Assembly (NCBI GenBank): GCA_004963905.1
Contig: SUGL01000015.1
Location: 62,001-126,000, forward strand
From: Mesorhizobium sp.
GTDB taxonomy: Bacteria; Pseudomonadota; Alphaproteobacteria; Rhizobiales; Rhizobiaceae
Length of the DNA stretch: 64,000 nt
Direction: 5' to 3'
Positions 43,542 to 54,423 of this stretch are shown one piece after another. Position numbers and translations under genes: made by a program. Every line of letters begins with the position of its first letter. Position 1 is the first letter of the stretch. The notes under the pieces were generated by a model. That model did no database searches and was not told the DNA's origin. It saw only the letters and a list, made by a program, of their open reading frames with translations.

Positions 43542-44132
43542 ATGAGCAAGGATCCGACACCCGAGGGCGGCATGGACGGCAAGGCAAGGGCAAAGCCTCG
43601 CCATGGCTTCTTCAGCGACAGGCGCGGCAGCACAGTCATAGAGTTCGCGCTGCTTGCCATGCCGTTCGCCCTGCTGGTCTTCGCCATCCTCGAAAGCTGC
43701 ATCTCGTTCGCCGGCCAGGAGGTGATGGCCAACATCACCGACGACGTCGCGCGCCAGCTCAGGACCGGGCAGCTCAAGAAGGCAAATGTGACCGAAGCCT
43801 CGATCAAGCAGCAGATCTGCGACGGGATGGCCATCATCGTCACCGGCAACTGTCTTGAACGCCTGCAGGTGGACCTGAAGGAATATCCAACCTTCGCCGA
43901 CGCCGCCACGGCGAGCTTCAAGATCGTGAACGGCCAGATCGTGCTGACGCAAGGCACGAATGCGACGACCTTCGGCGTTTCTCCCGGGCTGGCGGAAACG
44001 AAGAACATGCTGCGTGTTTTCTACAAATGGCCGGTCATGACCGATTTTCTGGCCAAGCAGATGGCCAATATAGACGGCGACACGCTGCATTTCGCGTCCG
44101 TGACCTGGCAGAACGAACCATTCGACAATTGA
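43542..44132 (+). CDS. tadE: TadE-like pseudopilin
   Basis: The product has 196 residues. A cytoplasmic leader ends in DRRG, followed by STVIEFALLAMPFALLVFAILE, so Glu is at +5 and Phe at +6 of the mature form. This is the TadE signature. The remaining 140 residues are extracytoplasmic, with Cys in ICDG and NCLE. It should be processed by CpaA and act as a minor pilus component. The next gene, another pseudopilin, starts 40 bases downstream. Confidence 0.88.
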   Translation: MSKDPTPEGGMDGKARAKPRHGFFSDRRGSTVIEFALLAMPFALLVFAILESCISFAGQEVMANITDDVARQLRTGQLKKANVTEASIKQQICDGMAIIVTGNCLERLQVDLKEYPTFADAATASFKIVNGQIVLTQGTNATTFGVSPGLAETKNMLRVFYKWPVMTDFLAKQMANIDGDTLHFASVTWQNEPFDN

Positions 44133-44172
44133 GACTGCTCGGCGGCTGAGACTGCGGCGGGTGGAGGTAAAA

Positions 44173-44784
44173 ATGTACCGTGCGGGGGCACACTGGGGAA
44201 TTTCGGCCATTGCGGCGCGGTTTTGCCGCGATCGCCGCGGCGTGGCGGCAATCGAGTTCGCGTTCATCGCGCCGGTGCTGCTCATCATGTATTTCATCAC
44301 GATGGAAGCCTCGCAGGCGATCGAGACCAGCAAGAAGGTCAGCCGCATCGGCAGCATGGTGGCGGACCTCGTCACGCAGCAGACGACGGTCGCGAAAGCG
44401 GATCTCGATGCGATCATGAAGATCGGCGCCTCGACGCTGCAGCCCTACAACCGCTCCAAGCCGACGATCATCATTACCGGGATCCAGATCAGCGACGAGG
44501 CGTCGCCCAAGGCGACGGTGGCCTGGTCGCGCAAGCTTGTAGGCACCACGTATAGCGCCGACGCGGCGAAGGACAGTATCACCACCGTTCCGTCGACGCT
44601 GAATATCCGCAAGACATTCCTCGTGCGGGTGGAAAGCGACCTCGGCTATGAGCCGATCATCACCTGGACGGCCGACGAATCGAAGCCGCTTGGATTGACC
44701 TCGGCCTTCAACCACATACCGATGAGCGAAACATATTATCTGAGGCCGCGCCGCGGCCCCACGGTCCCTTGCAGCGACTGCTGA
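44173..44784 (+). CDS. tadF: TadE/TadF-like pseudopilin
   Basis: The ATG at 44173 is chosen because GGAGG lies six bases upstream; an in-frame GTG at 44161 overlaps that site. The product has 203 residues. The leader ends in DRRG, followed by VAAIEFAFIAPVLLIMYFIT with Glu at +5. The extracytoplasmic part ends in CSDC. It is the second minor pilin of the locus. Whether it is TadF or a second TadE is not certain. It is convergent with the PhnD-like gene, four bases away. Confidence 0.85.
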   Translation: MYRAGAHWGISAIAARFCRDRRGVAAIEFAFIAPVLLIMYFITMEASQAIETSKKVSRIGSMVADLVTQQTTVAKADLDAIMKIGASTLQPYNRSKPTIIITGIQISDEASPKATVAWSRKLVGTTYSADAAKDSITTVPSTLNIRKTFLVRVESDLGYEPIITWTADESKPLGLTSAFNHIPMSETYYLRPRRGPTVPCSDC

Positions 44785-44788
44785 GGGA

Positions 44789-45724
44789 TTATTCCCGACC
44801 GCCAGCTTCCCGTCGCACGATGGCCAGCGCCGTTGCATAGTCCTTCGACACGGCCAGCTCGAATCCGCCGGAATGCGTCGATTCCAAAAGATCGTAGACG
44901 TCCGGCGTCAGCGACTTGAGATTGGTCAGAAACACGGCGAGCCGGCGCTTCGCTTCGGCGTCGAGATCGCGGCGCACGGCATGAGGTCCGTATCGCAGCG
45001 GAGCCGAGGTCCATAGCACCCGAAGCGATGTCTTCGGGACGCCGGCGGCCTCGAGCCGCATGATCGTGCCGCCCGTGTTGGTGGGCTGGCCGTCGGCGCC
45101 GACAGGCTCCCAGCCGAACAGGCCGTCGGCTTCACCGTCGCCGAGCATCGCCTCGGCCGCGGTTGCCGAAGGAGCGCGCGCCAGGAAGGGTGAGTCCTCC
45201 GCGATCTTCGCGCCTTCGCCTGAGAGCCCGGTCAGCGGCAGCAGGGAACCGCCGACATTGTCGGCGGGCGCGATCGCGATCCGGTGCGAGGCCATCGCCG
45301 CGAGGTCCGGCACTTTGCCGTCGCGCGTCAGCAGCACGGAACGAATGCCGACGGCACCATCGGTGTCGACCGGCGCCACCAGAGGCTCGACACAACCGCA
45401 GCGCTCCGAAGCCGCGGCATAGGCGAGCGCCGAATAGACCGCATATTGCACGCGGCCACTCGCCTGCGCCTGGACCAGCGCCGCATAGTCGCGGGCAACC
45501 ACGAACTCCACCTTCATGCCGAGAGCGTTGGTATAGGCATCCGTCAAGCGCGCCAGACCGGGAACCGTGTTGCCGCCTCCGGGCTCGGCGACGATGCCTA
45601 TGCGAAACGTGCCGATGTCGTCGCGCCAGTCGGCGCGCGCCGACAAGGTCCCCGAGAGCACCGCGAGAGCCGCCGCGCACGTCCTCAACGCCCGGCTTGC
45701 CGCGGATTTTCCAGCCTTGCCCAT
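44789..45724 (-). CDS. PhnD/SsuA-like periplasmic substrate-binding protein
   Basis: The ATG at 45724 ([14 protein letters not shown]) gives 311 residues. A signal peptide follows ([18 protein letters not shown]). The mature protein has the PhnD-like fold motifs [32 protein letters not shown] and [15 protein letters not shown]. No ABC permease or ATPase gene lies nearby, so it is an orphan binding protein or has a sensing role. The ligand (phosphonate, sulfonate or other) is unknown. Confidence 0.75.
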   Translation of the reverse strand: MGKAGKSAASRALRTCAAALAVLSGTLSARADWRDDIGTFRIGIVAEPGGGNTVPGLARLTDAYTNALGMKVEFVVARDYAALVQAQASGRVQYAVYSALAYAAASERCGCVEPLVAPVDTDGAVGIRSVLLTRDGKVPDLAAMASHRIAIAPADNVGGSLLPLTGLSGEGAKIAEDSPFLARAPSATAAEAMLGDGEADGLFGWEPVGADGQPTNTGGTIMRLEAAGVPKTSLRVLWTSAPLRYGPHAVRRDLDAEAKRRLAVFLTNLKSLTPDVYDLLESTHSGGFELAVSKDYATALAIVRREAGGRE

Positions 45725-45860
45725 GCTTGCCGCTCTCCCGCCGGCGCTTCGCCCGATTTGCACGACTATGGCGCCAAGCCGTTGCGGTTTGGTTTCCGAT
45801 TTGCCAACGCCGCCGCGGAACCTTATGTCTGGCTGCCTAGACTGGCAACGATGGCACTTC

Positions 45861-47108
45861 ATGGCGCGGGCTTTCCTGTTCGTTCTCGATTCCTTCGGCA
45901 TCGGCGGAGCGGCCGATGCCGAACGCTATGGCGATGCCGGCGCCGACACGTTCGGGCATATCGTGCAGGCCTGCGCCGACGGCCGCGCGGATCGTGAAGG
46001 CTTGCGCAGCGGGCCGCTCGCGGTGCCCAACATGATCTCGCTCGGGCTTGCCCGCGCGGCGCATACGGCAACCGGACTGAGGCTCGACGCCGGCACGCCG
46101 CTGCGCGCCTCGTCCTTCCACGGCGCCGCCCAGGAGGTCTCGAGCGGCAAGGACACGCCGTCGGGCCACTGGGAGATCGCCGGCCTGCCCGTGCGTTTCG
46201 ACTGGGGCTATTTTCCCGACACCGTGCCGGCCTTCCCTGCCGGGCTGACCGACGCGATCATCCGCGAAGGCAAGGTGCCGGGCATCCTCGGCAACTGTCA
46301 CGCGCCCGGAACCGAGATCATCGAGCGCTTCGGTGAGGAGCATATCCGCACCGGCAAGCCGATCTGCTACACCTCGGTGGACTCCGTGTTGCAGATCGCC
46401 GCGCACGAGACGCATTTCGGCCTGGAGCGGCTCTACGAGCTTTGCCTGACGGTGCGCCGGCTGGTCGATCCGCTCAAGATCGGACGGGTGATCGCGCGGC
46501 CCTTCGTCGGCGAGACGAGAGCCACCTTCCAGCGCACCCACAACCGCCGCGACTATGCCGTGCCGCCGCCGGAGCCGACCTTGCTCGACCGGCTGACGGA
46601 GCGCGGCAGCAAGGTCATCGCCGTCGGCAAGATCGGCGACATCTTCGCCCATCGCGGCATCTCGGAGGTCCGCAAGGCCGGTGGCAACATGGCGATGTTC
46701 GACAAGGCGCTGGGTGCCATGGACGACGCCGGCGAAGGCGACCTGGTCTTTGCCAATTTCGTCGATTTCGACACCGAGTTCGGCCACCGACGCGATGTCG
46801 CCGGCTATGCCTGGGCGCTCGAGACCTTCGACCGCCGGCTGCCGGAAGCGCTGTCCCGCATCGAACCGGGCGACCTGCTCATCCTCACCGCCGACCACGG
46901 CAATGATCCGACCTGGCGCGGCACCGATCACACGCGCGAACGCGTTCCTGTGATCGGCATCGGGCCTGGGCTGAAGGGCGGTGACATCGGGCTCAGGCCG
47001 ACCTTCGCCGATATCGGCGAAACCGTCGCGGATCACCTCGGCCTTGCGCCCGGCCGCCACGGCACCTCTTTCCTTGCAACGATAGGCGGCCATGCCAGAA
47101 CTGCCTGA
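45861..47108 (+). CDS. deoB: Phosphopentomutase
   Basis: The product has 415 residues from the ATG at 45861. Metal-binding motifs of the alkaline-phosphatase superfamily are visible: [14 protein letters not shown] at the N-terminus, [14 protein letters not shown] (phosphothreonine), DTEFGHRRD, and [18 protein letters not shown]. It interconverts ribose 1- and 5-phosphate and their deoxy forms in nucleoside salvage. The 3' end overlaps mutM by 17 bases in another frame. No other nucleoside-salvage genes are adjacent. Confidence 0.95.
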   Translation: MARAFLFVLDSFGIGGAADAERYGDAGADTFGHIVQACADGRADREGLRSGPLAVPNMISLGLARAAHTATGLRLDAGTPLRASSFHGAAQEVSSGKDTPSGHWEIAGLPVRFDWGYFPDTVPAFPAGLTDAIIREGKVPGILGNCHAPGTEIIERFGEEHIRTGKPICYTSVDSVLQIAAHETHFGLERLYELCLTVRRLVDPLKIGRVIARPFVGETRATFQRTHNRRDYAVPPPEPTLLDRLTERGSKVIAVGKIGDIFAHRGISEVRKAGGNMAMFDKALGAMDDAGEGDLVFANFVDFDTEFGHRRDVAGYAWALETFDRRLPEALSRIEPGDLLILTADHGNDPTWRGTDHTRERVPVIGIGPGLKGGDIGLRPTFADIGETVADHLGLAPGRHGTSFLATIGGHARTA

Positions 47109-47982
47109 GGTCGAGACGGTCCGGCGCGGGCTGCAACCGGTTCTGGAAGGGGCGCGGCTCGTCAGCGTCGAGGCGCGCAGGCCCGACCTTCGCTTTCCTT
47201 TTCCAGAGCGGTTTTCGGAGAGGCTTGCCGGCAAGACCGTGACGGCGCTTGGCCGGCGCGCCAAATATCTGACGATGCACATCGAGGACGGTCCGGTCCT
47301 GATCTGCCATCTCGGCATGTCGGGATCGTTCCGCGTCGAAACCGCCGAGGGCAGCGACACCCCCGGCACCTTCCATCACGAGCGCTCGAAGAACGGCGCG
47401 CACGACCATGTCGTGTTCGATGTCCAGTCGCCGAAGGGCGAGCGGTCGCGCGTCATCTTCAACGACCCGCGCCGTTTCGGCTTCATGCTGTTTACCGAAG
47501 GGACGCCGGACACGCATCCGATGCTGGCGGGGCTGGGCATCGAGCCGACCGGCAATGCGCTCGACGGCCCCCTGCTCGCCTCGCTGCTCGAGGGCCGCAG
47601 GTCGCCGCTCAAGGCGGCACTGCTCGACCAGCGGCTGATCGCCGGGCTCGGCAACATATATGTGTCGGAGGCGCTGTGGCGCGCCGGCCTGTCGCCGTTG
47701 CGCCAAGCCGGTACCATCGCCGGCTCCGGCAAGAAAGCGAAAGAGCAATGCGAACGCCTGGCCGAGGCGATCCGCTCGGTCATCGCCGACGCGATCGCCG
47801 CCGGCGGATCCTCGCTGCGCGACTATGTCCAGACAGACGGGTCGCTTGGCTATTTCCAGCATTCCTTCGCCGTCTATGACCGTGAAGGCGAGCCATGTCC
47901 GAAACCGCGCTGCAGCGGCCATATCGAGCGCATCGTGCAAAGCGGCCGCTCGACCTTCTATTGCCGGACCTGTCAGCGGTGA
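47092..47982 (+). CDS. mutM: Formamidopyrimidine-DNA glycosylase
   Basis: The product has 296 residues. The N-terminus [14 protein letters not shown] carries the catalytic Pro2 and Glu3. The helix-two-turn-helix ([19 protein letters not shown]) is intact. The C-terminal zinc finger has C-x4-C and C-x2-C in CPKPRCSG and YCRTCQR. It excises 8-oxoguanine and cleaves the resulting site. It starts inside the deoB gene. Confidence 0.96.
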   Translation: MPELPEVETVRRGLQPVLEGARLVSVEARRPDLRFPFPERFSERLAGKTVTALGRRAKYLTMHIEDGPVLICHLGMSGSFRVETAEGSDTPGTFHHERSKNGAHDHVVFDVQSPKGERSRVIFNDPRRFGFMLFTEGTPDTHPMLAGLGIEPTGNALDGPLLASLLEGRRSPLKAALLDQRLIAGLGNIYVSEALWRAGLSPLRQAGTIAGSGKKAKEQCERLAEAIRSVIADAIAAGGSSLRDYVQTDGSLGYFQHSFAVYDREGEPCPKPRCSGHIERIVQSGRSTFYCRTCQR

Positions 47983-48022
47983 GCTAGACCGGTCTCCGCA
48001 ACCGAAGCGAGGAGACGATGCC

Positions 48023-48796
48023 ATGGCCTATGAAACCATTCTCGTGGAAACACGCGGCAAGGTCGGGCTGATCACGCTGAACCGGCCGAAGGCGCTCAAC
48101 GCGCTGAATTCGCAGGTGCTGGCGGAGATCGTGGCCGCGGTGAACGCGTTCGGCGCCGACGCCGGTATCGGCGCGATGGTCCTTACGGGTTCGGAGAAGG
48201 CCTTCGCGGCCGGTGCCGACATCAAGGAAATGCAGGCGATCTCCTTCGTCGACGCTTATACGCAGGATTTCTTCGTCGGCTGGGAGGAACTCACGCGTGC
48301 GCGCAAACCGATCATCGCGGCGGTGGCCGGCTATGCGCTTGGCGGCGGCTGCGAGCTGGCGATGATGTGCGACTTCATCATCGCCGCCGACAATGCAAAA
48401 TTCGGCCAGCCCGAAATCACGCTCGGCGTCATGCCGGGCATGGGCGGATCGCAGCGGCTGACCCGCTTCGTCGGCAAGTCGAAGGCGATGGACATGTGCC
48501 TGACCGGGCGCATGATGGACGCCGCCGAAGCCGAGCGCTGCGGACTGGTTTCACGGGTGGTGCCGGCCGCCGAGCTCGTCGAGGAGGCGCTAAAGGCGGC
48601 GGCGAAGATCGCCGAGTTTTCACTGCCATCGGTGATGATGACAAAGGAAGCCGTCAACCGGGCCTATGAAACGACGCTCGCCGAAGGACTGCGCTTCGAA
48701 CGCCGACTGTTCCATTCGCTGTTTGCGCTCGACGACCAGAAGGAAGGCATGGCCGCCTTCGTCGAGAAGCGGAAGCCGAATTTCACCAACCGCTGA
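48023..48796 (+). CDS. Enoyl-CoA hydratase
   Basis: The ATG at 48023 is preceded by GGAG at a good distance and gives 257 residues. Crotonase motifs are clear: [10 protein letters not shown] (oxyanion hole), [15 protein letters not shown] with the first catalytic Glu, and [19 protein letters not shown] with the second. It hydrates short-chain 2-enoyl-CoA. The place between mutM and rpsT is conserved in rhizobia. The longer frame from 47660 is a shadow of mutM. Confidence 0.93.
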   Translation: MAYETILVETRGKVGLITLNRPKALNALNSQVLAEIVAAVNAFGADAGIGAMVLTGSEKAFAAGADIKEMQAISFVDAYTQDFFVGWEELTRARKPIIAAVAGYALGGGCELAMMCDFIIAADNAKFGQPEITLGVMPGMGGSQRLTRFVGKSKAMDMCLTGRMMDAAEAERCGLVSRVVPAAELVEEALKAAAKIAEFSLPSVMMTKEAVNRAYETTLAEGLRFERRLFHSLFALDDQKEGMAAFVEKRKPNFTNR

Positions 48797-48800
48797 TGCT

Positions 48801-48891
48801 TGTCCCTCAAAATGTGCGGCGGTTGGGAAACGACATGCATAAGACAAGACCCCAGAGAGCGTCGTGCGTTTCGACGCGACGCGCTCCAGGC
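48801..48891. repeat. Rhizobial palindromic repeat, GCATGTCG family, inverted copy
   Basis: Read on the minus strand this gives GAGCGCGTCGCGTCG, then GCATGTCGTTTCCCAACCGC, which follows the order of the 32131-32231 copy. It fills the gap between the hydratase gene and the rpsT leader. Confidence 0.65.
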
Positions 48892-49036
48892 CGCCAAAAA
48901 GACCGCCAAGCGGCGTTGACGCGCCGGAAAAGCTGAACTATAAGCCGCACCAACCGAGGCGGCCCCGTGGCTGCCCGTTTGTTTTTTGCGCCCTGCGGCA
49001 CCCCGCTGGCGCCCACCAGATCGGAAGAGAGGCATC

Positions 49037-49303
49037 ATGGCCAATACGTCTTCGGCCAAAAAGGCAACGCGCAAGATCGCCCGCCGCGCGGCGATCAACA
49101 AGAACCGCCGGTCGCGCGTCCGCACCTATGTCCGCCAGGTCGAAGAGGCGCTCGCCGCCGGCGACAAGGCCGCGGCGCTGGAGGCCTTCAAGGCCGCGGA
49201 GCCGGAATTGATGCGCGCCGCAACCAAGGGCGTCATCCACAAGAACACGGCTTCCCGCAAGGTTTCGCGGCTGGCCCAGCGGGTCAAGGTGCTGTCGGCC
49301 TGA
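49037..49303 (+). CDS. rpsT: 30S ribosomal protein S20
   Basis: The product has 88 residues and starts [17 protein letters not shown], typical of S20. It is very basic and all-helical ([35 protein letters not shown]). It binds 16S rRNA early in 30S assembly. AGAGAGG lies just before the start. It is followed by a strong terminator, then by the long dnaA leader. Confidence 0.97.
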   Translation: MANTSSAKKATRKIARRAAINKNRRSRVRTYVRQVEEALAAGDKAAALEAFKAAEPELMRAATKGVIHKNTASRKVSRLAQRVKVLSA

Positions 49304-49332
49304 CCGACTTCCATTTAGAACCGTTATCCTTG

Positions 49333-49359
49333 AACCCGGCCGCATAGGCCGGGTTTTTT
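49333..49359 (+). terminator. Rho-independent terminator after rpsT
   Basis: AACCCGGCC (49333-49341) pairs with GGCCGGGTT (49347-49355) around a five-base loop, followed by a run of six T. It lies 30 bases after the rpsT stop. Confidence 0.9.
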
Positions 49360-50138
49360 CGTTTGCCGGCAAGTACTTAAAAAGAACGCGTGTACAACGA
49401 CGCTCTGGCCGAATTTCGAAGTTGCGAATGTTTTGCCGGCATATACATAATCGCTGATATCGTTGCCGCCGAATGCGGCTATGGCCGTAAAATAGCCTGT
49501 CACAAATTCCTGATATTTTTCAATAAGTTACAGACGGTCGTCCACAGCTTGTTCAACCTGCGGAGGGGCGGCGGGGGACAAGTAGCTGTCAAGAGAATTA
49601 TTTCAGAAAATTTCCGAAGGTGTGGCCTTTTTCACATTCGCCGGAAAAGGGTTTGAATCACAATGGCTTTATCAAAATGTGCCGCGACGGCACCTGCTTC
49701 GAACACGTCTCCGGTAACCAGATTCGTTAAAAATCAGTTAGACGTGGCCTTGCCCTATCCACAGCGATTTCGGTAATGTCCATTCATCGAAGGGACGGGC
49801 ACTTGCCCTCGACCCAGCCTGAATCGGCCAGCAAAAAATGGCGGAATTCATGACGCGGAGCAATTCCGCGTGCGGCTTGGTTTGTCTCTTCGGTGGGTAG
49901 GGGACTGGCGTAATTGTACATGGCAGTCGACGTTGGGCCGGCGTTTTCGCCGGACGGTGTCGTATTGTCTTGGCATGATCAAGCTGGCTTGCAAGAGCCA
50001 GCATTCGGTCCCTTGCGCAACGTTGCGACTATATCGCCGGCGGCGGCGATGAAGACGCGGCGGAAAACGTCGCCGGACCAAGGGTGCAGGAGGCGCACTC
50101 CCGGCGGAAAAGGGTACGAGAAGACAAGGAACTTGATC
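49360..50138. other. AT-rich dnaA leader with DnaA-box-like sites
   Basis: This 779-base stretch has lower GC than its surroundings and no convincing gene; an 88-codon frame at 49390-49656 lacks a ribosome site and family resemblance. CTATCCACA (49755-49763) differs by one base from the DnaA box TTATCCACA. TCGTCCACA (49538-49546) differs by two. It probably contains the dnaA promoter with autoregulatory sites. An origin role is possible but unproved, since many rhizobial origins lie near hemE instead. Confidence 0.45.
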
Positions 50139-51683
50139 ATGCAAAGCGGCATCGAAAGGGAGATAGCGGGCGAACTCCCATTCCCTACAACTTTCGTCGG
50201 AGGGGACGGCATGGCGGCATCCAGCGACGCTGAACAGAAGTTCGAGCGGGTCAAGGCCCAGTTGAAGGCGCGTCTGGGAGCCGAGGTCTATTCGAGCTGG
50301 TTTGGCCGTATGAAGGTTGCCGAGGCATCACGCGGCATCGTCCGTATCTCCGTGCCCACGGCCTTCCTGCGGTCGTGGATCAACGGCCACTATCTCGACC
50401 TCATCGCCGAACTCTGGAGGCATGAGGATTCCGACGTTCTCAAGATCGAGATCGTCGTGCGGACCGCCACGCGGCAGGGCCGCAACAACGTCGAGCCGGA
50501 GATCGCGCCGGCGCGCAAGATGACCAAGCAGACGCAGACCGCACTTGCCGCCGGCACCGCGAACGCCGGCCGGGTGGAGCGGGCGCCGGCGCCTCGCCAA
50601 GGCGTACCGGCGGAGACCGAGTTCCGCCACAACGTGCTGGGGTCGCCGCTCGACCCGCGCTACACGTTCGCTTCCTTCATCGAAGGGCCCTCGAACCGGG
50701 TGGCGTTCGCGGCAGCCAAGGCGGTGGCGGAATCGCAGTCGAGCGCGGTGCGCTTCAACCCGCTCTTCCTTCATGCGACCGTCGGATTGGGCAAGACGCA
50801 CCTGTTGCAGGCGATCGCGGCGGAATCGCTGCGCCACAACCCGAAATCGCGCGTGGTCTATCTGACGGCGGAATATTTCATGTGGCGCTTCGCCACCGCG
50901 ATCCGCGACAACAATGCACTCACCCTCAAGGAGCAACTGCGCGATATCGATCTTCTGATCATCGACGACATGCAGTTCCTGCAGGGCAAGTCGATCCAGC
51001 ATGAATTCTGCCATCTCATCAACATGCTGCTCGACAGCGCCAAGCAGGTGGTGGTCGCCGCCGACCGGCCGCCGTCGGAACTGGAATCGCTGGAGCCGCG
51101 CGTGCGGTCGCGCCTCAATGGCGGCGTGGCGCTCGAAATGTCGGCGCCGGATTTCGCCATGCGCCTCGGCATGCTGAAGCTGCGCCTTGCCACGGCCAAG
51201 ATCGACGATGCCTCGCTCGACATCTCGGACGAGATTCTCGATCACGTCGCCCGTACGGTGACCGGCAGCGGACGCGAACTCGAAGGCGCCTTCAACCAAC
51301 TTCTCTTCCGCCAGTCCTTCGAGCCGCAGATCACCCTCGACCGCATCGACGAGATCCTCGGCCACATCTACCGTTCGGGCGAGCCGAAGCGGGTGCGCAT
51401 CGAGGACATCCAGCGCATCGTGGCGCGCCACTACAACGTGTCGAAGACGGAGCTGCTCTCCAACCGGCGCACGCGCACCATCGTCAAGCCGCGGCAGGTG
51501 GCGATGTACCTGTCGAAGGTGATGACGCCGCGCTCGCTGCCGGAGATCGGACGGCGTTTCGGCGGCCGCGACCACACGACGGTGCTGCATGCCGTGCGCA
51601 AGATCGAGGATCTTTCCGGTGCCGACAACACGCTGGCGCAGGAGCTCGAACTGCTCAGAAGGCTGATCAACGAGCAGGCCTGA
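50139..51683 (+). CDS. dnaA: Chromosomal replication initiator DnaA
   Basis: The ATG at 50139 ([16 protein letters not shown]) is preceded by AAGGA and gives 514 residues. The frame is open to 49914 without a good start. Domain I carries [22 protein letters not shown] residues. The AAA+ domain has Walker [18 protein letters not shown], Walker [15 protein letters not shown] and sensor/arginine-finger [12 protein letters not shown]. Domain IV carries the DnaA signature [15 protein letters not shown]. It melts the origin and starts replication. dnaN follows after 174 bases. Confidence 0.97.
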   Translation: MQSGIEREIAGELPFPTTFVGGDGMAASSDAEQKFERVKAQLKARLGAEVYSSWFGRMKVAEASRGIVRISVPTAFLRSWINGHYLDLIAELWRHEDSDVLKIEIVVRTATRQGRNNVEPEIAPARKMTKQTQTALAAGTANAGRVERAPAPRQGVPAETEFRHNVLGSPLDPRYTFASFIEGPSNRVAFAAAKAVAESQSSAVRFNPLFLHATVGLGKTHLLQAIAAESLRHNPKSRVVYLTAEYFMWRFATAIRDNNALTLKEQLRDIDLLIIDDMQFLQGKSIQHEFCHLINMLLDSAKQVVVAADRPPSELESLEPRVRSRLNGGVALEMSAPDFAMRLGMLKLRLATAKIDDASLDISDEILDHVARTVTGSGRELEGAFNQLLFRQSFEPQITLDRIDEILGHIYRSGEPKRVRIEDIQRIVARHYNVSKTELLSNRRTRTIVKPRQVAMYLSKVMTPRSLPEIGRRFGGRDHTTVLHAVRKIEDLSGADNTLAQELELLRRLINEQA

Positions 51684-51708
51684 GCGCTTCACCGGCTTTA
51701 TCCCCAGA

Positions 51709-51745
51709 AAGCCCGCGCAACCGGCCGAACCGGTGCCGCGGGCTT
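51709..51745. terminator. Hairpin between dnaA and dnaN
   Basis: AAGCCCGCG (51709-51717) pairs with CGCGGGCTT (51737-51745), with inner CCGG pairs. No T run follows directly, so it may attenuate rather than end transcription. It starts 25 bases after the dnaA stop. Confidence 0.5.
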
Positions 51746-51857
51746 GCGTTTGCAGGGTTTTTACTGTCAGCTTACATAGATTCTGAGCTTTTCGGAGCTT
51801 TCGCGGGACGCCGCTCCCTGGTGACCCGCTCATTCATTGAAGCGAGCCTGTTTCGTC

Positions 51858-52976
51858 ATGCGTGTTATCCTGGAACGGTCCAACCTCCTGAAGTCCCTCA
51901 ACCACGTTCATCGTGTGGTGGAGCGGCGCAACACCATACCGATCCTGTCGAATGTGCTGCTCAGCGCCGAAGGCGCCAGCCTCGAAATGAAAGCGACCGA
52001 CCTCGACCTCGAAGTGACGGAAGCCACGCCCGCCAAGGTCGAGCGCGGCGGCGCGACGACGGTCCCGGCGCACCTGCTCTACGACATCGTGCGCAAGCTC
52101 GCCGACGGCGCCGAGGTGATGCTGAAGACCGACGAGGACGGCAATGCCATGACGGTGACGTCGGGCCGGTCCAGCTTCCGCCTGCAGTGCCTGCCGCAGT
52201 CGGACTTCCCGGAGCTTTCGGCCGGTTCCTTCTCGCACATCTTCCGGCTCGATTCGGTGGCGCTCAAGGGCCTGATCGAGAAGACCCAGTTCGCCATTTC
52301 GACCGAAGAGACGCGCTACTATCTCAACGGCATCTTCCTGCACACGCATGAAGCGGGCGGCAAGCTGAAGCTGCGCTCGGTCGCGACCGACGGACACCGC
52401 CTGGCGCGCGCCGAGATCGACGCGCCGGCGGGCTCCGAAGGCATGCCCGGCATCATCATCCCGCGCAAGACGGTGAGCGAGCTGCAGAAGCTGGTCGACG
52501 ACCCGGATGTGGCGGTGACGACGGAGCTGTCGGATACCAAGATCCGCTTCACCATCGGCAGCGTCATCCTGACCTCGAAGCTGATCGACGGCACCTTCCC
52601 CGACTATCAGCGCGTCATCCCGACCGGCAACGACAAGAAGCTGATCATCGACCGTCAGAGCTTCGCCGCCGCCGTCGACCGCGTCTCGACCATTTCGTCC
52701 GAGCGCGGCCGCGCGGTGAAAATGTCGATCAACGACGGCCAGCTCACGCTCGCCGTCAACAATCCGGATTCGGGCAGCGCCACCGAGGAGCTGGCGGCCG
52801 ACTACTCGTCGGACCCGATCGAGATCGGCTTCAACGCCAAGTACCTACTCGATGTCGCGGCCCAGCTCACCGGCTCGGAAGCGAAGTTCATGCTGGCGGA
52901 TGCCGGGTCCCCGACGCTGATCCACGACATGGCCGACGAGACCGCGCTCTATGTGCTGATGCCTATGCGGGTCTAG
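51858..52976 (+). CDS. dnaN: DNA polymerase III beta clamp
   Basis: The product has 372 residues (MRVILERSNLLKSLNHV start) and three repeated clamp domains. Conserved parts include ERRNTIPILSNVLL, LRSVATDGHRLARA and the C-terminal YVLMPMRV. It forms the ring-shaped dimer that holds polymerase III on DNA. The order dnaA-dnaN-recF is the classical one. Confidence 0.97.
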   Translation: MRVILERSNLLKSLNHVHRVVERRNTIPILSNVLLSAEGASLEMKATDLDLEVTEATPAKVERGGATTVPAHLLYDIVRKLADGAEVMLKTDEDGNAMTVTSGRSSFRLQCLPQSDFPELSAGSFSHIFRLDSVALKGLIEKTQFAISTEETRYYLNGIFLHTHEAGGKLKLRSVATDGHRLARAEIDAPAGSEGMPGIIIPRKTVSELQKLVDDPDVAVTTELSDTKIRFTIGSVILTSKLIDGTFPDYQRVIPTGNDKKLIIDRQSFAAAVDRVSTISSERGRAVKMSINDGQLTLAVNNPDSGSATEELAADYSSDPIEIGFNAKYLLDVAAQLTGSEAKFMLADAGSPTLIHDMADETALYVLMPMRV

Positions 52977-53017
52977 GCACGGGAGTGGGGCGTCGTTTCA
53001 GGGAAACGGTAAACCGC

Positions 53018-53188
53018 CCTATCTCTTCGTTTTGACGCGATTCCAGGCGCAAGACCGTGCCGAACCTTGCAGGAATTGCTCGAAAGCGCGTCGCGATCCT
53101 TCGGATTCGCTCCGTACGCTTTAGGCTTTTGATTTTGCGCATGTCCTTGTCCCGAAACCGGTTCCCACTTTCGGGAGACATGCTTTAG
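53018..53188. repeat. Composite of two rhizobial repeats between dnaN and recF
   Basis: The first part (53018-53084) has TTTTGACGCGATTCCAGGCG and GCAGGAATTGCTC and resembles the right half of the 35550 family. The second part (53085-53188) has GCGCGTCGCGATCCTTCGGA, CCCGAAACCGGTTCCCACTT and GGGAGACATGCTTTA, almost identical to 33231-33321. The recF start is 16 bases after it. Confidence 0.8.
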
Positions 53189-53203
53189 TGGGCCGGACAT
53201 GCC

Positions 53204-54364
53204 GTGACCGAGGATAGCAAACAGCTTCGGCAGCAGAGCTATATAAGTAAGTTGACGCTTACCAATTTCCGCAACTATGCGGGCCTTTCGCTCGAGCTCG
53301 GCCCCGGCGCCGTGGTGCTGTCGGGCGACAACGGTGCCGGCAAGACCAATCTGCTCGAAGCCATATCGCTGCTGACGCCGGGACGCGGGCTTCGCCGTGC
53401 GCCCTATGCCGACGTGGCGCGCGAAGGCGGCGATGGCGGCTTTGCCTTGCATGCCCGGATCGAGGGGCCGGAAGGCCAAGTCGAAATCGGCACCGGCATT
53501 TCCGGCGGCGACGGTGCCGGCGAAGGCGGCAGACGGGTTCGCATCAACGGCGCGCCGGCAAAGTCGGCGGAGGATATGCTGGAATGGCTGAGGGTCATCT
53601 GGCTGACACCGGCGATGGACGGCTTGTTTCCAGGACCGGCCACCGACCGTCGCCGCTTTCTCGACCGGCTTGTGCTGGCGATCGACCCCGGCCACGGCCA
53701 GCGGGCGCTGGATTATGAAAAGGCGATGCGCGGCCGTAACCGTTTGCTTACGGAGGGTTCCCGCGACAGCAGTTGGTTCGACGCGATCGAGACGCAGATG
53801 GCCGAAACCGGGGTGGCGATCGCGGCGGCGCGGGCGGAATTGGTGCGGCTGCTTGCCGCCATGATCGAAAAGCTGCCCGGCAGCGGCCCGTTTCCGCAGG
53901 CCGACATAAGCCTCTCCGGCGACTTGGAGACCGAAATCGCCGTCGCGCCGGCGGTCGACGTCGAGGAGCGGTTCCGGGCGATGCTCGCCAATGGCCGCGA
54001 GCGCGACCGCGCCGCCGGCCGCACGCTCGACGGACCGCATCGCTCGGACCTCGTGGTCCGGCACAGGCCGAAGTCGATGCCGGCCGAATTGTGCTCGACC
54101 GGCGAGCAGAAGGCGCTGCTGGTCGGCATCGTCTTGTCGCACGCAAGGCTGACCGGCGAGATGTCGGGACTGACGCCGATCCTGCTGCTCGACGAGATCG
54201 CCGCGCATCTCGACGGCGGGCGGCGCGCGGCGCTGTTCTCCATCCTCGAGGAGCTGAACTGCCAGGCCTTCATGACCGGCACCGACGCGGCGCTGTTTTC
54301 CAGCCTCGCCGGACGCGCGCAATTCCTGACGGTCGATCACGGCAGCGTCGTGCCAGGCACCTGA
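53204..54364 (+). CDS. recF: DNA replication and repair protein RecF
   Basis: The product has 386 residues from a GTG at 53204. Walker A is VLSGDNGAGKTNLLEAI, the ABC signature CSTGEQKALLVGIVLS and Walker B PILLLDEIAAHLD. The N-terminus ISKLTLTNFRNYAGLSLEL is typical. It loads RecA at single-strand gaps with RecO and RecR. A repeat separates it from dnaN, so it may have its own promoter. Confidence 0.95.
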   Translation: MTEDSKQLRQQSYISKLTLTNFRNYAGLSLELGPGAVVLSGDNGAGKTNLLEAISLLTPGRGLRRAPYADVAREGGDGGFALHARIEGPEGQVEIGTGISGGDGAGEGGRRVRINGAPAKSAEDMLEWLRVIWLTPAMDGLFPGPATDRRRFLDRLVLAIDPGHGQRALDYEKAMRGRNRLLTEGSRDSSWFDAIETQMAETGVAIAAARAELVRLLAAMIEKLPGSGPFPQADISLSGDLETEIAVAPAVDVEERFRAMLANGRERDRAAGRTLDGPHRSDLVVRHRPKSMPAELCSTGEQKALLVGIVLSHARLTGEMSGLTPILLLDEIAAHLDGGRRAALFSILEELNCQAFMTGTDAALFSSLAGRAQFLTVDHGSVVPGT

Positions 54365-54423
54365 CACTTGAAAGAGCCAAGCCTCGCCGCCAACTCACGC
54401 TTATGACAAGGTTTTCCGCCAGC

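Noticed and set aside
49390-49656. An 88-codon open frame in the dnaA leader
   Set aside because: It has no ribosome site, starts in an AT-rich region and has no similarity that I recognise. The region is better read as a regulatory leader.
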